Source: Clostridia bacterium (lineage in GTDB: Bacteria; Bacillota; Clostridia; Oscillospirales; CAG-272). Taken from it: DNA of 64,000 nucleotides. Where the stretch lies: positions 1-64,000 of the forward strand of contig JAGBTY010000053.1 of assembly GCA_017631085.1 (NCBI GenBank), written 5' to 3'. The first letter of the stretch is position 1. Every line of letters starts with the position of its first letter. Shown here piece after piece: positions 25,148 through 34,185 of this stretch. Made by a program: the position numbers and the translations under genes. The notes beneath the pieces were generated by a model. That model was not told where the DNA came from. It ran no database searches and saw only the letters and a program-made list of their open reading frames with translations.

Positions 25148-27442
25148 ATGGATCTTACAAAAATAAAAACGGTGGTTTCTTTCGGTATCGAAGAGAGAAA
25201 TACGTATTTAAAAATTTACGGAGGAATAAAGAGAACATATATGACTCATATAGGAAAGCTACTTGGAGAGAGTTGGATAGCTCCCGTGGAAGATATGGGA
25301 GAAGCGGTCATCTATTTTGATAAGGAGATCGAAATAGATGAATCAGTAGAAAGTGCAATGCTTTACGTTTGCGGTATAGGAAATCATTACGTTGAGATAA
25401 ACGGTAGCGCGATAAATGATCATATTCTTGCTCCCGCCATATCGGGATATGACGAAAGATGCTACTATGAAGCAATAGACGTGACCGATAAGCTAATTTG
25501 CGGTAAGAACGCTCTTGAGGTTCAGGTAGGTCAGGGCTGGAGAAGAAATCTCGGGGACTATACGAAGCACTTCGGAAGCCGAAAGATCACATTTTTCGGT
25601 ATTCCTCAGCTTACGGCATACCTTGAAGTTACATATAAAAGCGGGAAAAAGTTAAATGTCATTACAGACGAAAGCTGGACGTCTCGCAAAGGAAACATAA
25701 CTGAAAGCAATCTTTTCAACGGAGAGACATATGACGCAAGAGTTGAAGTTGTATCGGGTGTAAAGTGCAAAAAAGTACAGGCTCCCGGCGAGAACGTGAA
25801 AATGTGTCTTCAGGAACTCGAACCCATAAGAATAAAGAAGATATACGAGCCCATATCCATGCATAAAGCAAAGGACGGATACGTTTTCGACCTCGGGCAG
25901 AATATTGCAGGACTTGCTGAGCTTTATATTCCCGAAGGACTCCCCGAAGGAACGGTACTCACGCTGACCTTCTCGGAACTTCTTGATAGAGAGGGCGATC
26001 TTTTTACCGCTCCTCTCAGAGGTGCTAAGGCGACCGACAAATATATCGTCGGAAAGGAAAATCTCAAAAGCTGGATGCCCAAGTTCACATATCACGGCTT
26101 CAGATATATCAAGCTTAACGGTCTGCCCTATACTCCCGATAAGAAGATCATACGGGGAGTGCAGTTCTATACTGATATCGATTCGGGCAGTACTTTCAGA
26201 TGCGGAAATGCGCTGGTCAACGAGATACACAGAATGGTAGTTATCACCGAGCAGGACAATCTCCACAGTATTGCCACCGACTGTCCTCAAAGAGACGAGA
26301 GGAATGGGTGGATGAACGACGCTACCGTCAGATTTGAGGAGATGCCCTATAACTTCAACGCAGAAAAGCTCTTCCCTAAGATAGTTAGAGACATTTGCGA
26401 TACTCAAAAGGACGGAGCATTTACCGACACAGCTCCCTACCTGTTCGGAAGCCGCCCCGCAGACCCCGTATCAAGTTCATTTCTGATAGCGGCAGAAATG
26501 AGCTACCTTCATTACGGCAACGTGGAGCTTATAAAGGAAGCCTATGATAATTTCGCGGCATGGAACAACTATCTTGCAAGTAGATGCAAGGACGGTATAG
26601 TTGATTATTCCTATTGGGGAGACTGGGCAGGTCCTGAGGACTGCTGTTGGGGGCCCGAAAGACCCGAATCGGGTGTAACTCCGGGCATCTTTATGTCAAC
26701 GGGATATCACTTCTATAACGCAAAGCTTCTTGCTAAATTTGCAGAGATCCTCGGAAAAGATAACGACCGTGACGCTCACCTTGAAAGAGCCGAATACGTA
26801 AGAGGTGCAATGCTCGATAAATGGTTCACCGAAGACGGAAAATTCGCAACAGGCTCACAGGCGTGTCAAGCTCTTGGCTTAAGATTCGGTATAATTCCCG
26901 AGGATAAGAGAGAGGCAGCGGCAAGAATAATGAACGAAGCCGTTAAGAGCGCGGGAATGCGTATTACAACGGGAAATCTTTGTTCTCTTTATCTTATGGA
27001 AATGCTTGCCGAATACGGATATATCGATACCGCTTGGGAGCTGATAACCAAAGATGATTATCCCTCTATCGGATTTATGGTAGCTAATGGAGCGACAACT
27101 ATCTGGGAGAGATTCGAGCTTAAAAAGAATCCCTCCATGAACTCACATTGCCACCCGATGTATGGCGCTATCGGAAAATGGTTCTATTCACATCTTGCCG
27201 GTGTAACTCCCACGGCAGCAGGATTTACCAAAGCACAAATAAAGCCAAGCCTCCCCGAAAAGCTTCTTTACACAGAGGCAAATGTGGTTACAAAGCTTGG
27301 AGATCTTAAGGTAAGATGGGAAAAGAATTACGGAGAGACAAGACTTCTCACCGCCATTCCCAAAGGAATGACTGCAACCGTCTCATTTGGCAACAAGACC
27401 GAAGAGGTGGGAGAAGGAACACATCTGTTCTACCTTGAATAA
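25148..27442 (+). CDS. GH78 alpha-L-rhamnosidase-like protein
   Basis: A 764-residue glycosidase predicted to release rhamnose. The N-terminal beta domains include CGIGNHYVEINGSAIND, a typical rhamnosidase N-terminal motif. The catalytic (alpha/alpha)6 barrel shows DCPQRDERNGWMNDA near residue 385, where the family's Glu general acid lies, then DWAGPEDCCWG, and TIWERFEL with the second Glu. The C-terminal beta-sandwich holds the HLAGVTPTAAGFTKAQIKP signature. No signal peptide is present. The ATG at 25148 follows the promoter by about 20 bases, and the ribosome site is weak. It stands alone between terminators. Confidence 0.9.
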   Translation: MDLTKIKTVVSFGIEERNTYLKIYGGIKRTYMTHIGKLLGESWIAPVEDMGEAVIYFDKEIEIDESVESAMLYVCGIGNHYVEINGSAINDHILAPAISGYDERCYYEAIDVTDKLICGKNALEVQVGQGWRRNLGDYTKHFGSRKITFFGIPQLTAYLEVTYKSGKKLNVITDESWTSRKGNITESNLFNGETYDARVEVVSGVKCKKVQAPGENVKMCLQELEPIRIKKIYEPISMHKAKDGYVFDLGQNIAGLAELYIPEGLPEGTVLTLTFSELLDREGDLFTAPLRGAKATDKYIVGKENLKSWMPKFTYHGFRYIKLNGLPYTPDKKIIRGVQFYTDIDSGSTFRCGNALVNEIHRMVVITEQDNLHSIATDCPQRDERNGWMNDATVRFEEMPYNFNAEKLFPKIVRDICDTQKDGAFTDTAPYLFGSRPADPVSSSFLIAAEMSYLHYGNVELIKEAYDNFAAWNNYLASRCKDGIVDYSYWGDWAGPEDCCWGPERPESGVTPGIFMSTGYHFYNAKLLAKFAEILGKDNDRDAHLERAEYVRGAMLDKWFTEDGKFATGSQACQALGLRFGIIPEDKREAAARIMNEAVKSAGMRITTGNLCSLYLMEMLAEYGYIDTAWELITKDDYPSIGFMVANGATTIWERFELKKNPSMNSHCHPMYGAIGKWFYSHLAGVTPTAAGFTKAQIKPSLPEKLLYTEANVVTKLGDLKVRWEKNYGETRLLTAIPKGMTATVSFGNKTEEVGEGTHLFYLE

Positions 27443-27453
27443 TATAATGATAT

Positions 27454-27490
27454 AATTCCCCCGCGAAGTATTTCGCTTCGCGGGGGAATT
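27454..27490. terminator. Terminator after the GH78 gene
   Basis: A perfect 15-bp GC-rich stem (27454-27468 with 27476-27490), loop of 7. Confidence 0.9.
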
Positions 27491-27506
27491 TATTGACAGT
27501 AAAAAC

Positions 27507-27537
27507 AAAACGGTCTGCCATAAAACAGACCGTTTTT
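27507..27537. terminator. Second terminator in the convergent gap
   Basis: An 11-bp stem (27507-27517 with 27526-27536) with T run on the plus strand and A run on the other side. It probably serves the nucleotidyltransferase gene from the minus strand. Confidence 0.8.
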
Positions 27538-27573
27538 TGTATTCTTAAAAAATTCGCTTATCAGCTATATGTG

Positions 27574-28341
27574 TCAAACTCCCACTTCAAGCTTTTCGGC
27601 GAGACGCTTCTCCAAAATGCGTTCGCACACCTCAAGATCCTCGGGTGTGTTGATGCCGCGGAGATCGTCGCCGTCTTTCGTAAAGTAAGTCTCGACCTTC
27701 ATGCCGCGTCTTGCCATTATCTCGGGCACTTCGGTTATGTAATATTCCTTTTGCACGTTTGAACAACCCATTTCGGGCAATACGTAGAAGAGCGATCTGC
27801 TGTTGAACACTATAACTCCCGAAAAGAGCTCCTTGATCGTCGCCTGCTCGGGTGTGCAATCCTTACCCTCAACGATCCTTGAAAAACGTCCGTTTTCGTC
27901 GCGTACGACACGAGCCCAAAGCTTCAAGGAGGGGTTTTCCGCAGTCATCATGGTGCAATCAGCACCGCTTTCCTGATGGAGACGGCACATTGCTTCCATT
28001 TCTTCTCTGCGGAACAGAGGCATATCACCGAATGTTATAAGAACACTTCCGTCAAAATCCTCAAATTCTCCTGCGCACTCCATTACAGCGTGTCCTGTAC
28101 CAAGCTGCTGCTTTTGCTCAACATAATTGTAACGGTCGCCAAAGTGATCGGTAATCATTTCTTTGCCACAGCCTACAACAATGTATATTTCCTTTTCGTC
28201 AATAAAGGATATGTTTTCCAAAACAAATTCCAGCATAGGTCTTTTTACTACCGAAAACATTGCCTTGGGGATATCACCGCTGACCTTCTGCAAACGGCTT
28301 CCTTTTCCTGCGGCTGGCACTATTGCTCTGATATTTGTCAT
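27574..28341 (-). CDS. Sugar-1-phosphate nucleotidyltransferase (GlmU N-terminal-like)
   Basis: A 255-residue single-domain nucleotidyltransferase. RAIVPAAGKGSRL (5-17) is the nucleotide-binding motif, with IPKAMFSVVKRPMLE after it. QQLGTGHAVM and ITFGDMPLF match the GlmU uridine and metal sites, and NVQKEYYITEVP the later conserved block. It ends before the left-handed beta-helix, so it lacks the acetyltransferase half of GlmU. It lies 24 bases after a hexosamine kinase-like gene. Together they could turn a free N-acetylhexosamine into a UDP sugar, which is inference. Confidence 0.88.
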   Translation of the reverse strand: MTNIRAIVPAAGKGSRLQKVSGDIPKAMFSVVKRPMLEFVLENISFIDEKEIYIVVGCGKEMITDHFGDRYNYVEQKQQLGTGHAVMECAGEFEDFDGSVLITFGDMPLFRREEMEAMCRLHQESGADCTMMTAENPSLKLWARVVRDENGRFSRIVEGKDCTPEQATIKELFSGVIVFNSRSLFYVLPEMGCSNVQKEYYITEVPEIMARRGMKVETYFTKDGDDLRGINTPEDLEVCERILEKRLAEKLEVGV

Positions 28342-28365
28342 TTTTACACTCCATATTTTTTATTT

Positions 28366-29499
28366 TTATAAAACGTTGGCTTCAAGTCCTTGATTGTTAT
28401 ATATTTTCTGGAGGATCTTTCTGATTTCGGGAAGCTTTTTCTCCATATCCTCCAAAAGTTTTAGCTGGGTACGTGCTCTGTCAAGATTTTGTCCTTCATA
28501 ATCAATGTGATAATATGTGTCTCCGTTTATATGGTCCATCAAAAAGCGTATACCGTCTTCTGCCGTAATAATAAGAGATGCGTAAGGCATGAGCTCAAGC
28601 TCTTCGGTGGTCAATATATCACCGCAGGCCTTAAGATAGCCGCGGGCATACATTCCGTAAAGATTCAGATCACACGAGACCTTTGAAAGATCCTTTTCGT
28701 CATCCTTTGCCGTGTTTGTTCCTATTCTCATGCTATCTCCGAAATCGTACAGAGGAGACGAAAGCATAACCGTGTCAAGATCAATAATAGCAACAGGAAG
28801 ATGTGTTTCATCGTCGAAAAGAATATTGTTCAGATTACAGTCGTTGTGGCATATACGCTTGGGTATCTTTCCGCTCTCAAGCGCCTCTGTTATTTTTCCG
28901 TACATATCGGTACGGGAACGGACAAAGGCTATCTCATCAGCAACCTCACGAACTCTGTTTACGGGGTCTTTTTCAATAGCCGCTTCAAGATCCATATATC
29001 TGCTTTGTGTATTATGGAAGTTAGGAATGACATCTTTAATCTTTTTTGGATTTAGAGAACTCATTGCCTTTATAAACCGTCCGAAAGAAACACCTGCAAA
29101 GTAAAACGTCTCTGGGCTGTCGGGAAGATCGAGAGAATAGACGTTATCAAAGTACGTCATCAAACGCCACGAGCCCGATTCGTCCTCGTAATATATATTG
29201 CCGTCCTTTGTAAAGCGAAGCAACTGAACCGTTCCGCATTTGTGGTGTCCGGGCATTTGTAAAAAACTTGACAGGTGCTCCGTGGTGGTTTGAAAATTTC
29301 CCATCAATGCCTCGATATCGGGAAAAACATTGGTGTTGATACGTTGAAGGAGATATTGGTGTACGTGTTTGTTCTTTGAAAAAGTCTCTACTTTGTAGGT
29401 GGAGTTAATGTATCCCTTGTTAACCTTCGAGATCTGTGTGACGTCGCCATGGATGAAAAATTTGTTCACTATACGCTGTAAATCATTAAAATTTTCCAT
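28366..29499 (-). CDS. APH-fold kinase resembling N-acetylhexosamine 1-kinase
   Basis: A 377-residue protein of the aminoglycoside phosphotransferase fold. HQYLLQRINTNVFPDIEALM near residue 50 resembles the ATP-lid region of NahK from bifidobacteria. The catalytic loop is CHNDCNLNNILFD and the metal motif is IDLDTVM. NahK phosphorylates GlcNAc or GalNAc at C1. I set the start at ATG 29499 with GGAGAG five bases upstream. It is first in a two-gene operon with a nucleotidyltransferase, which supports a sugar 1-kinase over an antibiotic kinase. A homoserine or choline kinase-like role cannot be excluded. Confidence 0.82.
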   Translation of the reverse strand: MENFNDLQRIVNKFFIHGDVTQISKVNKGYINSTYKVETFSKNKHVHQYLLQRINTNVFPDIEALMGNFQTTTEHLSSFLQMPGHHKCGTVQLLRFTKDGNIYYEDESGSWRLMTYFDNVYSLDLPDSPETFYFAGVSFGRFIKAMSSLNPKKIKDVIPNFHNTQSRYMDLEAAIEKDPVNRVREVADEIAFVRSRTDMYGKITEALESGKIPKRICHNDCNLNNILFDDETHLPVAIIDLDTVMLSSPLYDFGDSMRIGTNTAKDDEKDLSKVSCDLNLYGMYARGYLKACGDILTTEELELMPYASLIITAEDGIRFLMDHINGDTYYHIDYEGQNLDRARTQLKLLEDMEKKLPEIRKILQKIYNNQGLEANVL

Positions 29500-29566
29500 G
29501 TTACTCTCCATTATCAATATAGTATTTGGGGATCATAATGATAAAAAAACAAGTATATTCTTAAAT

Positions 29567-29595
29567 ATTATAACATACTTCATAAAATTTTGCAA
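29567..29595 (-). promoter_or_regulatory. Promoter of the kinase/nucleotidyltransferase operon
   Basis: On the minus strand TTGCAA (29590-29595) and TATAAT (29567-29572), spacing 17. Confidence 0.7.
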
Positions 29596-29664
29596 CCATT
29601 TTTCATAAAATCATCAAATCAAAAAACATTGTATAAAAAATCAAGATAAATATAAGAATAACCA

Positions 29665-29693
29665 TTGAAATAATATTTTTAATGTGTTAAAAT
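29665..29693 (+). promoter_or_regulatory. Promoter of the GH38 gene
   Basis: TTGAAA (29665-29670) and TAAAAT (29688-29693), spacing 17, with the ATG 28 bases further on. Confidence 0.65.
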
Positions 29694-29720
29694 GTAAAAA
29701 AAGACAATGGGAGGATAATA

Positions 29721-32120
29721 ATGAATAAACAAAAAATGCTTTACTATATTGGCAATGCTCACCTTGATCCTGTTTGGCTCTGGAATTGGCAGGACGGCTA
29801 TTCAGAAGTTCTTGCGACCTTCAGAAGTGCTCTTGACAGAATGTACGAGCACGACGACTTCAAATTCACCTCCGCCTGCTCTGCTTATTATCAATGGGTC
29901 GAAAAAACCGATCCCGATATGTTTGAGGAAATAAAGGCACGTGTAAAAGAGGGCAGATGGAATATCGTTGGTGGTATGTTCATTCAACCCGACTGCAATA
30001 TCCCTTCGGGAGAGAGCTTTGCAAGACATACACTTATAAGCCAGCGGTATTTTAAAGAAAAATTCGATATTACCGTTAAGACAGGCTACAACGTGGACTC
30101 CTTTGGTCACAATGCGTCTATTCCGAAGATCCTCAATGCCGCAGGAATCGACAGATACGTTTTTATGCGTCCTTGTGAAACAGAAAAAGCTCTCGGCTTT
30201 GACCTTTTCAATTGGGAGAGCGACGACGGAAGTAAACTCCTCACCTACCGCATTCCCCATTATTACAACATACATATGCCCCGCCTACACCTGCTCGATG
30301 AGATAAGAGGCAGAGTTGATGCTGACGGAATACCTCGTATGGCGTTTTACGGAGTTGGAAACCACGGTGGAGGACCAACAGCCGAGCTTATCGACGCAAT
30401 GAAAAAGAAAAACGTTCACGATGCGGTATTTTCTTCGGTAGATGATTATTTCGACGATCTTGACAAGGATCTCTCACTCCCCACTGTTTCCGAGGAGCTT
30501 CAGCACCACGCCAGAGGCTGTTATAGCGCTACCTCTTACGTAAAGGCAATGAACCGCAGATGCGAGGAATCACTCCTTGCCGCTGAGCGCCTTTGTGTAA
30601 TGGCAAACAAGCTTGTAGGCTACCCCTATCCAAAAAAGAAATTCAACAAAGCGTGGAAAAACCTTCTCTTTAATCAGTTCCACGATATTCTGGCAGGCTG
30701 CTCGATCGAGAGCGCATACAGAGATGCTTCTTACCTCTTTGGCGAGACAATGAGTATTGCCGAGCAAGAGATATACTTTGCATCTATCGCCATAGCCCGC
30801 AGGATAGACACTGGAACACCTGTCAAGGAATGTATAAAGGCAGAAAAAACTTGGGACAGAGTATGGGATCACCCCACTCTTGGCTCACCCGTAGTTGTAT
30901 TCAATCCTCACCCATTCCCCGTCAAAGATACGGTAAGAACTGCGCATATTACCGAGCGTATGACCGACGAGTGCGGAAACGATATTCCTTTCCAGATGGT
31001 CCGCAGCGAACAGACAAACGGCATGGACGACAAATACAGCGTATGCTTCATGGCAGAGCTCGAACCCTTTGGATATAAGGTATACAGAGCATTTCCGCCC
31101 ACTGACGACGGAAGAAACAGACCCGAGAAAACATTCGAGCCGCTCAAGGCTGCCGAGACAATGCTTGACAACGGCATAATCCGTGTTGAATTTGACAAAA
31201 CGACAGGTGAGATAGCAAAGATAACCGAGCTATCTACAGGCAGAGTAATACTTTCGGGAGGAATCGGCACGATCCTTACTAACGAAGAAAAATGTGACAC
31301 ATGGGCTCATGACCAAAAGGACCTCGGAGAAGAGGTAGCAAGATTTGGCGATCCTGAATTCTCGGTTATAGAAAAAGGAGCTCTTCTCGTAACTCTTCGT
31401 GTAAAAACACGCACCGAAGGAGCAACTCTCACAAGGCACTACACACTTACGAAGGACAACGACGAGCTGCGCGTATGGTGCGAAGCAGAACTTGATACCC
31501 CCCACAAAGCAATGAAGCTCACATTCCCCGCAAAAGACAAGATCATCTGCGACATTCCTTACGGAACGGTCACAAGAGAACTTATGTGCGGCGAAGAGCC
31601 TTTCTCAAAATGGTTTGCAACAGGAGATATTTGCGTTGCAAATGATTGCAAGTACGGCTATGATACAACAACCGATACCATAAGAATGACCGTACTCCGA
31701 GGAGCAATATTTGCAGATCACTTCGGTAATCGAGACGACCGTTGCAGGTACATGGAAAGAGGCCCGAGAGCCTTTTCCTACTCCATATTCCCATTTAAGA
31801 CAAAAACCGATGCGCACAAGCGCGCGGCTCTCTTGAATCTCCCCCTCAGAGGAATATACGAGACCTTCCACCATGGTGAGCTTCCCACAGCGTTTTCGGG
31901 ATTTGAATGCAACTGTGACCATGCAATGTTCAGCGCCATAAAAATGAGCGAGGACGGAGATATTGCCGTAATCCGCGCATATGAAACAGAGGGACAAAGC
32001 GATAACGTCATGATAAAGCTTATGGGCAAGGAGATCGACCTCTCCCTCAAGGCAAACGGTATATCCACCGTGGACGAAAATTCTGCCCCTCTGCTCATCA
32101 CGGAGTTCAAAAAGAATTAA
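29721..32120 (+). CDS. GH38 alpha-mannosidase
   Basis: A 799-residue glycosidase expected to trim alpha-mannose from glycans. The zinc-site motif is GNAHLDPVWLWNWQDG (about 11-26). The nucleophile Asp sits in GYNVDSFGHNASIP near residue 126. NQFHDILAGCS gives a further His/Asp zinc contact region. A helical middle domain and C-terminal beta-sandwiches follow. There is no signal peptide, so action on imported oligosaccharides is likely. GGGAGG precedes the ATG. It converges on an AraC-type gene and is divergent from the hexosamine kinase operon. Confidence 0.93.
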   Translation: MNKQKMLYYIGNAHLDPVWLWNWQDGYSEVLATFRSALDRMYEHDDFKFTSACSAYYQWVEKTDPDMFEEIKARVKEGRWNIVGGMFIQPDCNIPSGESFARHTLISQRYFKEKFDITVKTGYNVDSFGHNASIPKILNAAGIDRYVFMRPCETEKALGFDLFNWESDDGSKLLTYRIPHYYNIHMPRLHLLDEIRGRVDADGIPRMAFYGVGNHGGGPTAELIDAMKKKNVHDAVFSSVDDYFDDLDKDLSLPTVSEELQHHARGCYSATSYVKAMNRRCEESLLAAERLCVMANKLVGYPYPKKKFNKAWKNLLFNQFHDILAGCSIESAYRDASYLFGETMSIAEQEIYFASIAIARRIDTGTPVKECIKAEKTWDRVWDHPTLGSPVVVFNPHPFPVKDTVRTAHITERMTDECGNDIPFQMVRSEQTNGMDDKYSVCFMAELEPFGYKVYRAFPPTDDGRNRPEKTFEPLKAAETMLDNGIIRVEFDKTTGEIAKITELSTGRVILSGGIGTILTNEEKCDTWAHDQKDLGEEVARFGDPEFSVIEKGALLVTLRVKTRTEGATLTRHYTLTKDNDELRVWCEAELDTPHKAMKLTFPAKDKIICDIPYGTVTRELMCGEEPFSKWFATGDICVANDCKYGYDTTTDTIRMTVLRGAIFADHFGNRDDRCRYMERGPRAFSYSIFPFKTKTDAHKRAALLNLPLRGIYETFHHGELPTAFSGFECNCDHAMFSAIKMSEDGDIAVIRAYETEGQSDNVMIKLMGKEIDLSLKANGISTVDENSAPLLITEFKKN

Positions 32121-32140
32121 TAATTTTGCTCACAAAAAAA

Positions 32141-32174
32141 CGAAGCCATAAGTTACATAATACTTATGGCTTCG
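32141..32174. terminator. Bidirectional terminator after the GH38 gene
   Basis: A 13-bp stem (32141-32153 with 32162-32174) with a loop of 8 and A/T flanks. Confidence 0.9.
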
Positions 32175-32187
32175 CTTTTAAACAATA

Positions 32188-32988
32188 TTATTTTTTACTC
32201 ATGTATTCCTTGGGGCTCATACCGTACTTTTTCTTAAAAGATATAAAGAAATTGGAAAGCGAACCAAAACCCGATTCAAAACAAGCATATGAAACAGAGC
32301 AGCCATTGGACAGAAGAACACATGCATATTCAAGTCGAAGTCTCGTCAATGCTTCAGTGTAAGTCTCACCTATCAGTTCCTTAAACAGCTCGCTGAAATA
32401 TGTGGGATGGAATCCCGCTTCCTTTGCAACATCAGAGAGCGAAAGACGCTCCCTGAAGTGAAGCTCAAGATACATAAGCGCTCGGTTTATTCCTGATATT
32501 CTCTCAGAGGACGCGGCGGGCTTTTTAGAATCGGCAAAAAAGCTTGCTATATAGCTTAGAAGTAAAGGACTGCTGTTCCCCCCTCTTTCAAGCTCGTTTA
32601 TAAGCAGCTCAATGGCAAGAACAAGCGCATCGTATTCTTTTCCGTCAAATTTTTTAACAGTTCCCGAATCGGTATTTGCAAGACGCAAAAACAACTCTTC
32701 GCTTATAATATGATCTCTAAAGATTATATTGTAAAGTGTAACCGAGCTATCCGATACTATCTCATGAAAATCGATAGGTCGGAGAAAGTATGCGCTTCCC
32801 TTTGAAAGCTCATATTTCTTTCCTCCTAAAATATGCGTTCCCTCACCGCCCGTAATAAGCTCTATTTCAAAATAATCGTGCCAATGAAGAGGAAAAGCAG
32901 TTACAACATTTTTACGTACAGCTATATTCTGTCCCTCGTCAAGATACATTTCCGCGGGAAGCTGTGGGTATGGGTGATTTCGGCTCAT
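32188..32988 (-). CDS. AraC-family regulator with cupin domain
   Basis: A 266-residue regulator. The sensor cupin has FPLHWHDYFEIELITGGEG (about 30-48) with the typical HWHDYFE metal/sugar-binding motif. The DNA-binding end shows LSDVAKEAGFHPTYFSELFK and CFESGFGSLSNFFISFKKKYG. I chose the ATG at 32988, six bases after AAGGAGAC. It neighbours the GH38 gene (convergent) and the ROK/SIS genes (divergent) and probably controls one of them. Confidence 0.9.
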   Translation of the reverse strand: MSRNHPYPQLPAEMYLDEGQNIAVRKNVVTAFPLHWHDYFEIELITGGEGTHILGGKKYELSKGSAYFLRPIDFHEIVSDSSVTLYNIIFRDHIISEELFLRLANTDSGTVKKFDGKEYDALVLAIELLINELERGGNSSPLLLSYIASFFADSKKPAASSERISGINRALMYLELHFRERLSLSDVAKEAGFHPTYFSELFKELIGETYTEALTRLRLEYACVLLSNGCSVSYACFESGFGSLSNFFISFKKKYGMSPKEYMSKK

Positions 32989-33016
32989 ATCAGTCTCCTT
33001 GTATAAAATTAGCATA

Positions 33017-33045
33017 ATTATAAACTATAATTTCATTTTTTGCAA
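33017..33045 (-). promoter_or_regulatory. Promoter of the AraC gene at 32988
   Basis: On the minus strand TTGCAA (33040-33045) and TATAAT (33017-33022), spacing 17. Confidence 0.7.
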
Positions 33046-33220
33046 CACTTTCCGAAAAAATTGAATGTTTCTATTGGTTTTTATATTGTTTATAATCTAA
33101 AAAGTTGTTATTATTGTCTACGAAAGAAAACATGCAAGACTTCAATCATTACCGTCTGTACACCACGCAATTTATCTCAAGCTTTACAAATAATTCTTAC
33201 AAATACAAGGAGAAGCTATA

Positions 33221-34165
33221 ATGTATATCTTAGGCTTTGACATAGGTGGAACAAAATGTGCTGCCATAACTGCCCACTGGGAGAATGAAAAAATAGAGCT
33301 TCTGGAAAGAGTAAGCTGTCCTACAGAACACTGTCAGCCGGAAGAAATGCTGGAAAAGCTCATTGCACTTGCCGATACCATACTTATAAAGACACCCGAC
33401 CGAATAGGAATTTCTTGCGGAGGCCCTCTCGACTCAAAAGCGGGAATCATTATGAGTCCGCCAAATCTTCCTCTTTGGGACAACGTGGAAATAGTAAAGA
33501 TAATGAAGGAGCATTACGGCGTACCCGTAATACTTCAAAATGATGCCAACGCCTGTGCCGTAGCAGAATGGAAATTCGGAGCCGGCAGGGGAAAGAAAAA
33601 CGTGGTATTCCTCACTTTCGGAACAGGTCTCGGAGCAGGCCTTATACTTGACGGGCATCTGTATACGGGCACTAACGACAACGCGGGAGAGGTAGGACAT
33701 ATAAGGCTTGATTCATTCGGCCCCGTAGGCTACGGAAAAGCAGGCTCATTTGAAGGCTTTTGCAGCGGTGGCGGCATCGCTCAGCTTGGTGTGCTCAAAG
33801 CTAAGGAGCTTGAACAAATTGGAAAATATCCTTCGTTCTATAAAAAGGGGATGTCATATTCGGAGATAAGTGCGAAAACCATTGCCATTGCAGCAGACGA
33901 AGGAGACGAAACTGCTATTGAGGTATACAAAATATGCGGTGAACACCTTGGCAGAGGTCTTTCGGTCATAATTGATATTCTCAATCCCGAGGTTATCGTT
34001 ATAGGAAGTATTTTTGGCAGAAGTCATTCTCTGCTTTGGGAGCACACAAAAAAAATGATAGACAAGGAAGCTCTCGGATTATCCGCAAGTGTATGTAAGG
34101 TTGTCCCCGGAGAGCTTGGCGAAAAAATAGGAGACTTTGCATCCGTTGCTACGGCGGTTATATAA
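33221..34165 (+). CDS. ROK-family sugar kinase lacking the zinc Cys motif
   Basis: A 314-residue ROK protein. ILGFDIGGTKCAAI is the ATP phosphate motif, LQNDANACAVAE holds the catalytic Asp, LTFGTGLGAGLI follows, and NAGEVGHIRL gives the sugar-contact His. Where most ROK kinases have CxCGxxGCxE, this reads VGYGKAGSFE, so all three zinc-binding Cys residues are replaced. The fold and catalytic residues remain, so kinase activity on glucose, GlcNAc or ManNAc is possible. AAGGAG precedes the ATG. A SIS isomerase gene follows 20 bases later in the same operon. Confidence 0.88.
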   Translation: MYILGFDIGGTKCAAITAHWENEKIELLERVSCPTEHCQPEEMLEKLIALADTILIKTPDRIGISCGGPLDSKAGIIMSPPNLPLWDNVEIVKIMKEHYGVPVILQNDANACAVAEWKFGAGRGKKNVVFLTFGTGLGAGLILDGHLYTGTNDNAGEVGHIRLDSFGPVGYGKAGSFEGFCSGGGIAQLGVLKAKELEQIGKYPSFYKKGMSYSEISAKTIAIAADEGDETAIEVYKICGEHLGRGLSVIIDILNPEVIVIGSIFGRSHSLLWEHTKKMIDKEALGLSASVCKVVPGELGEKIGDFASVATAVI

Positions 34166-34185
34166 AATCAGGAGAAAAAATTATT

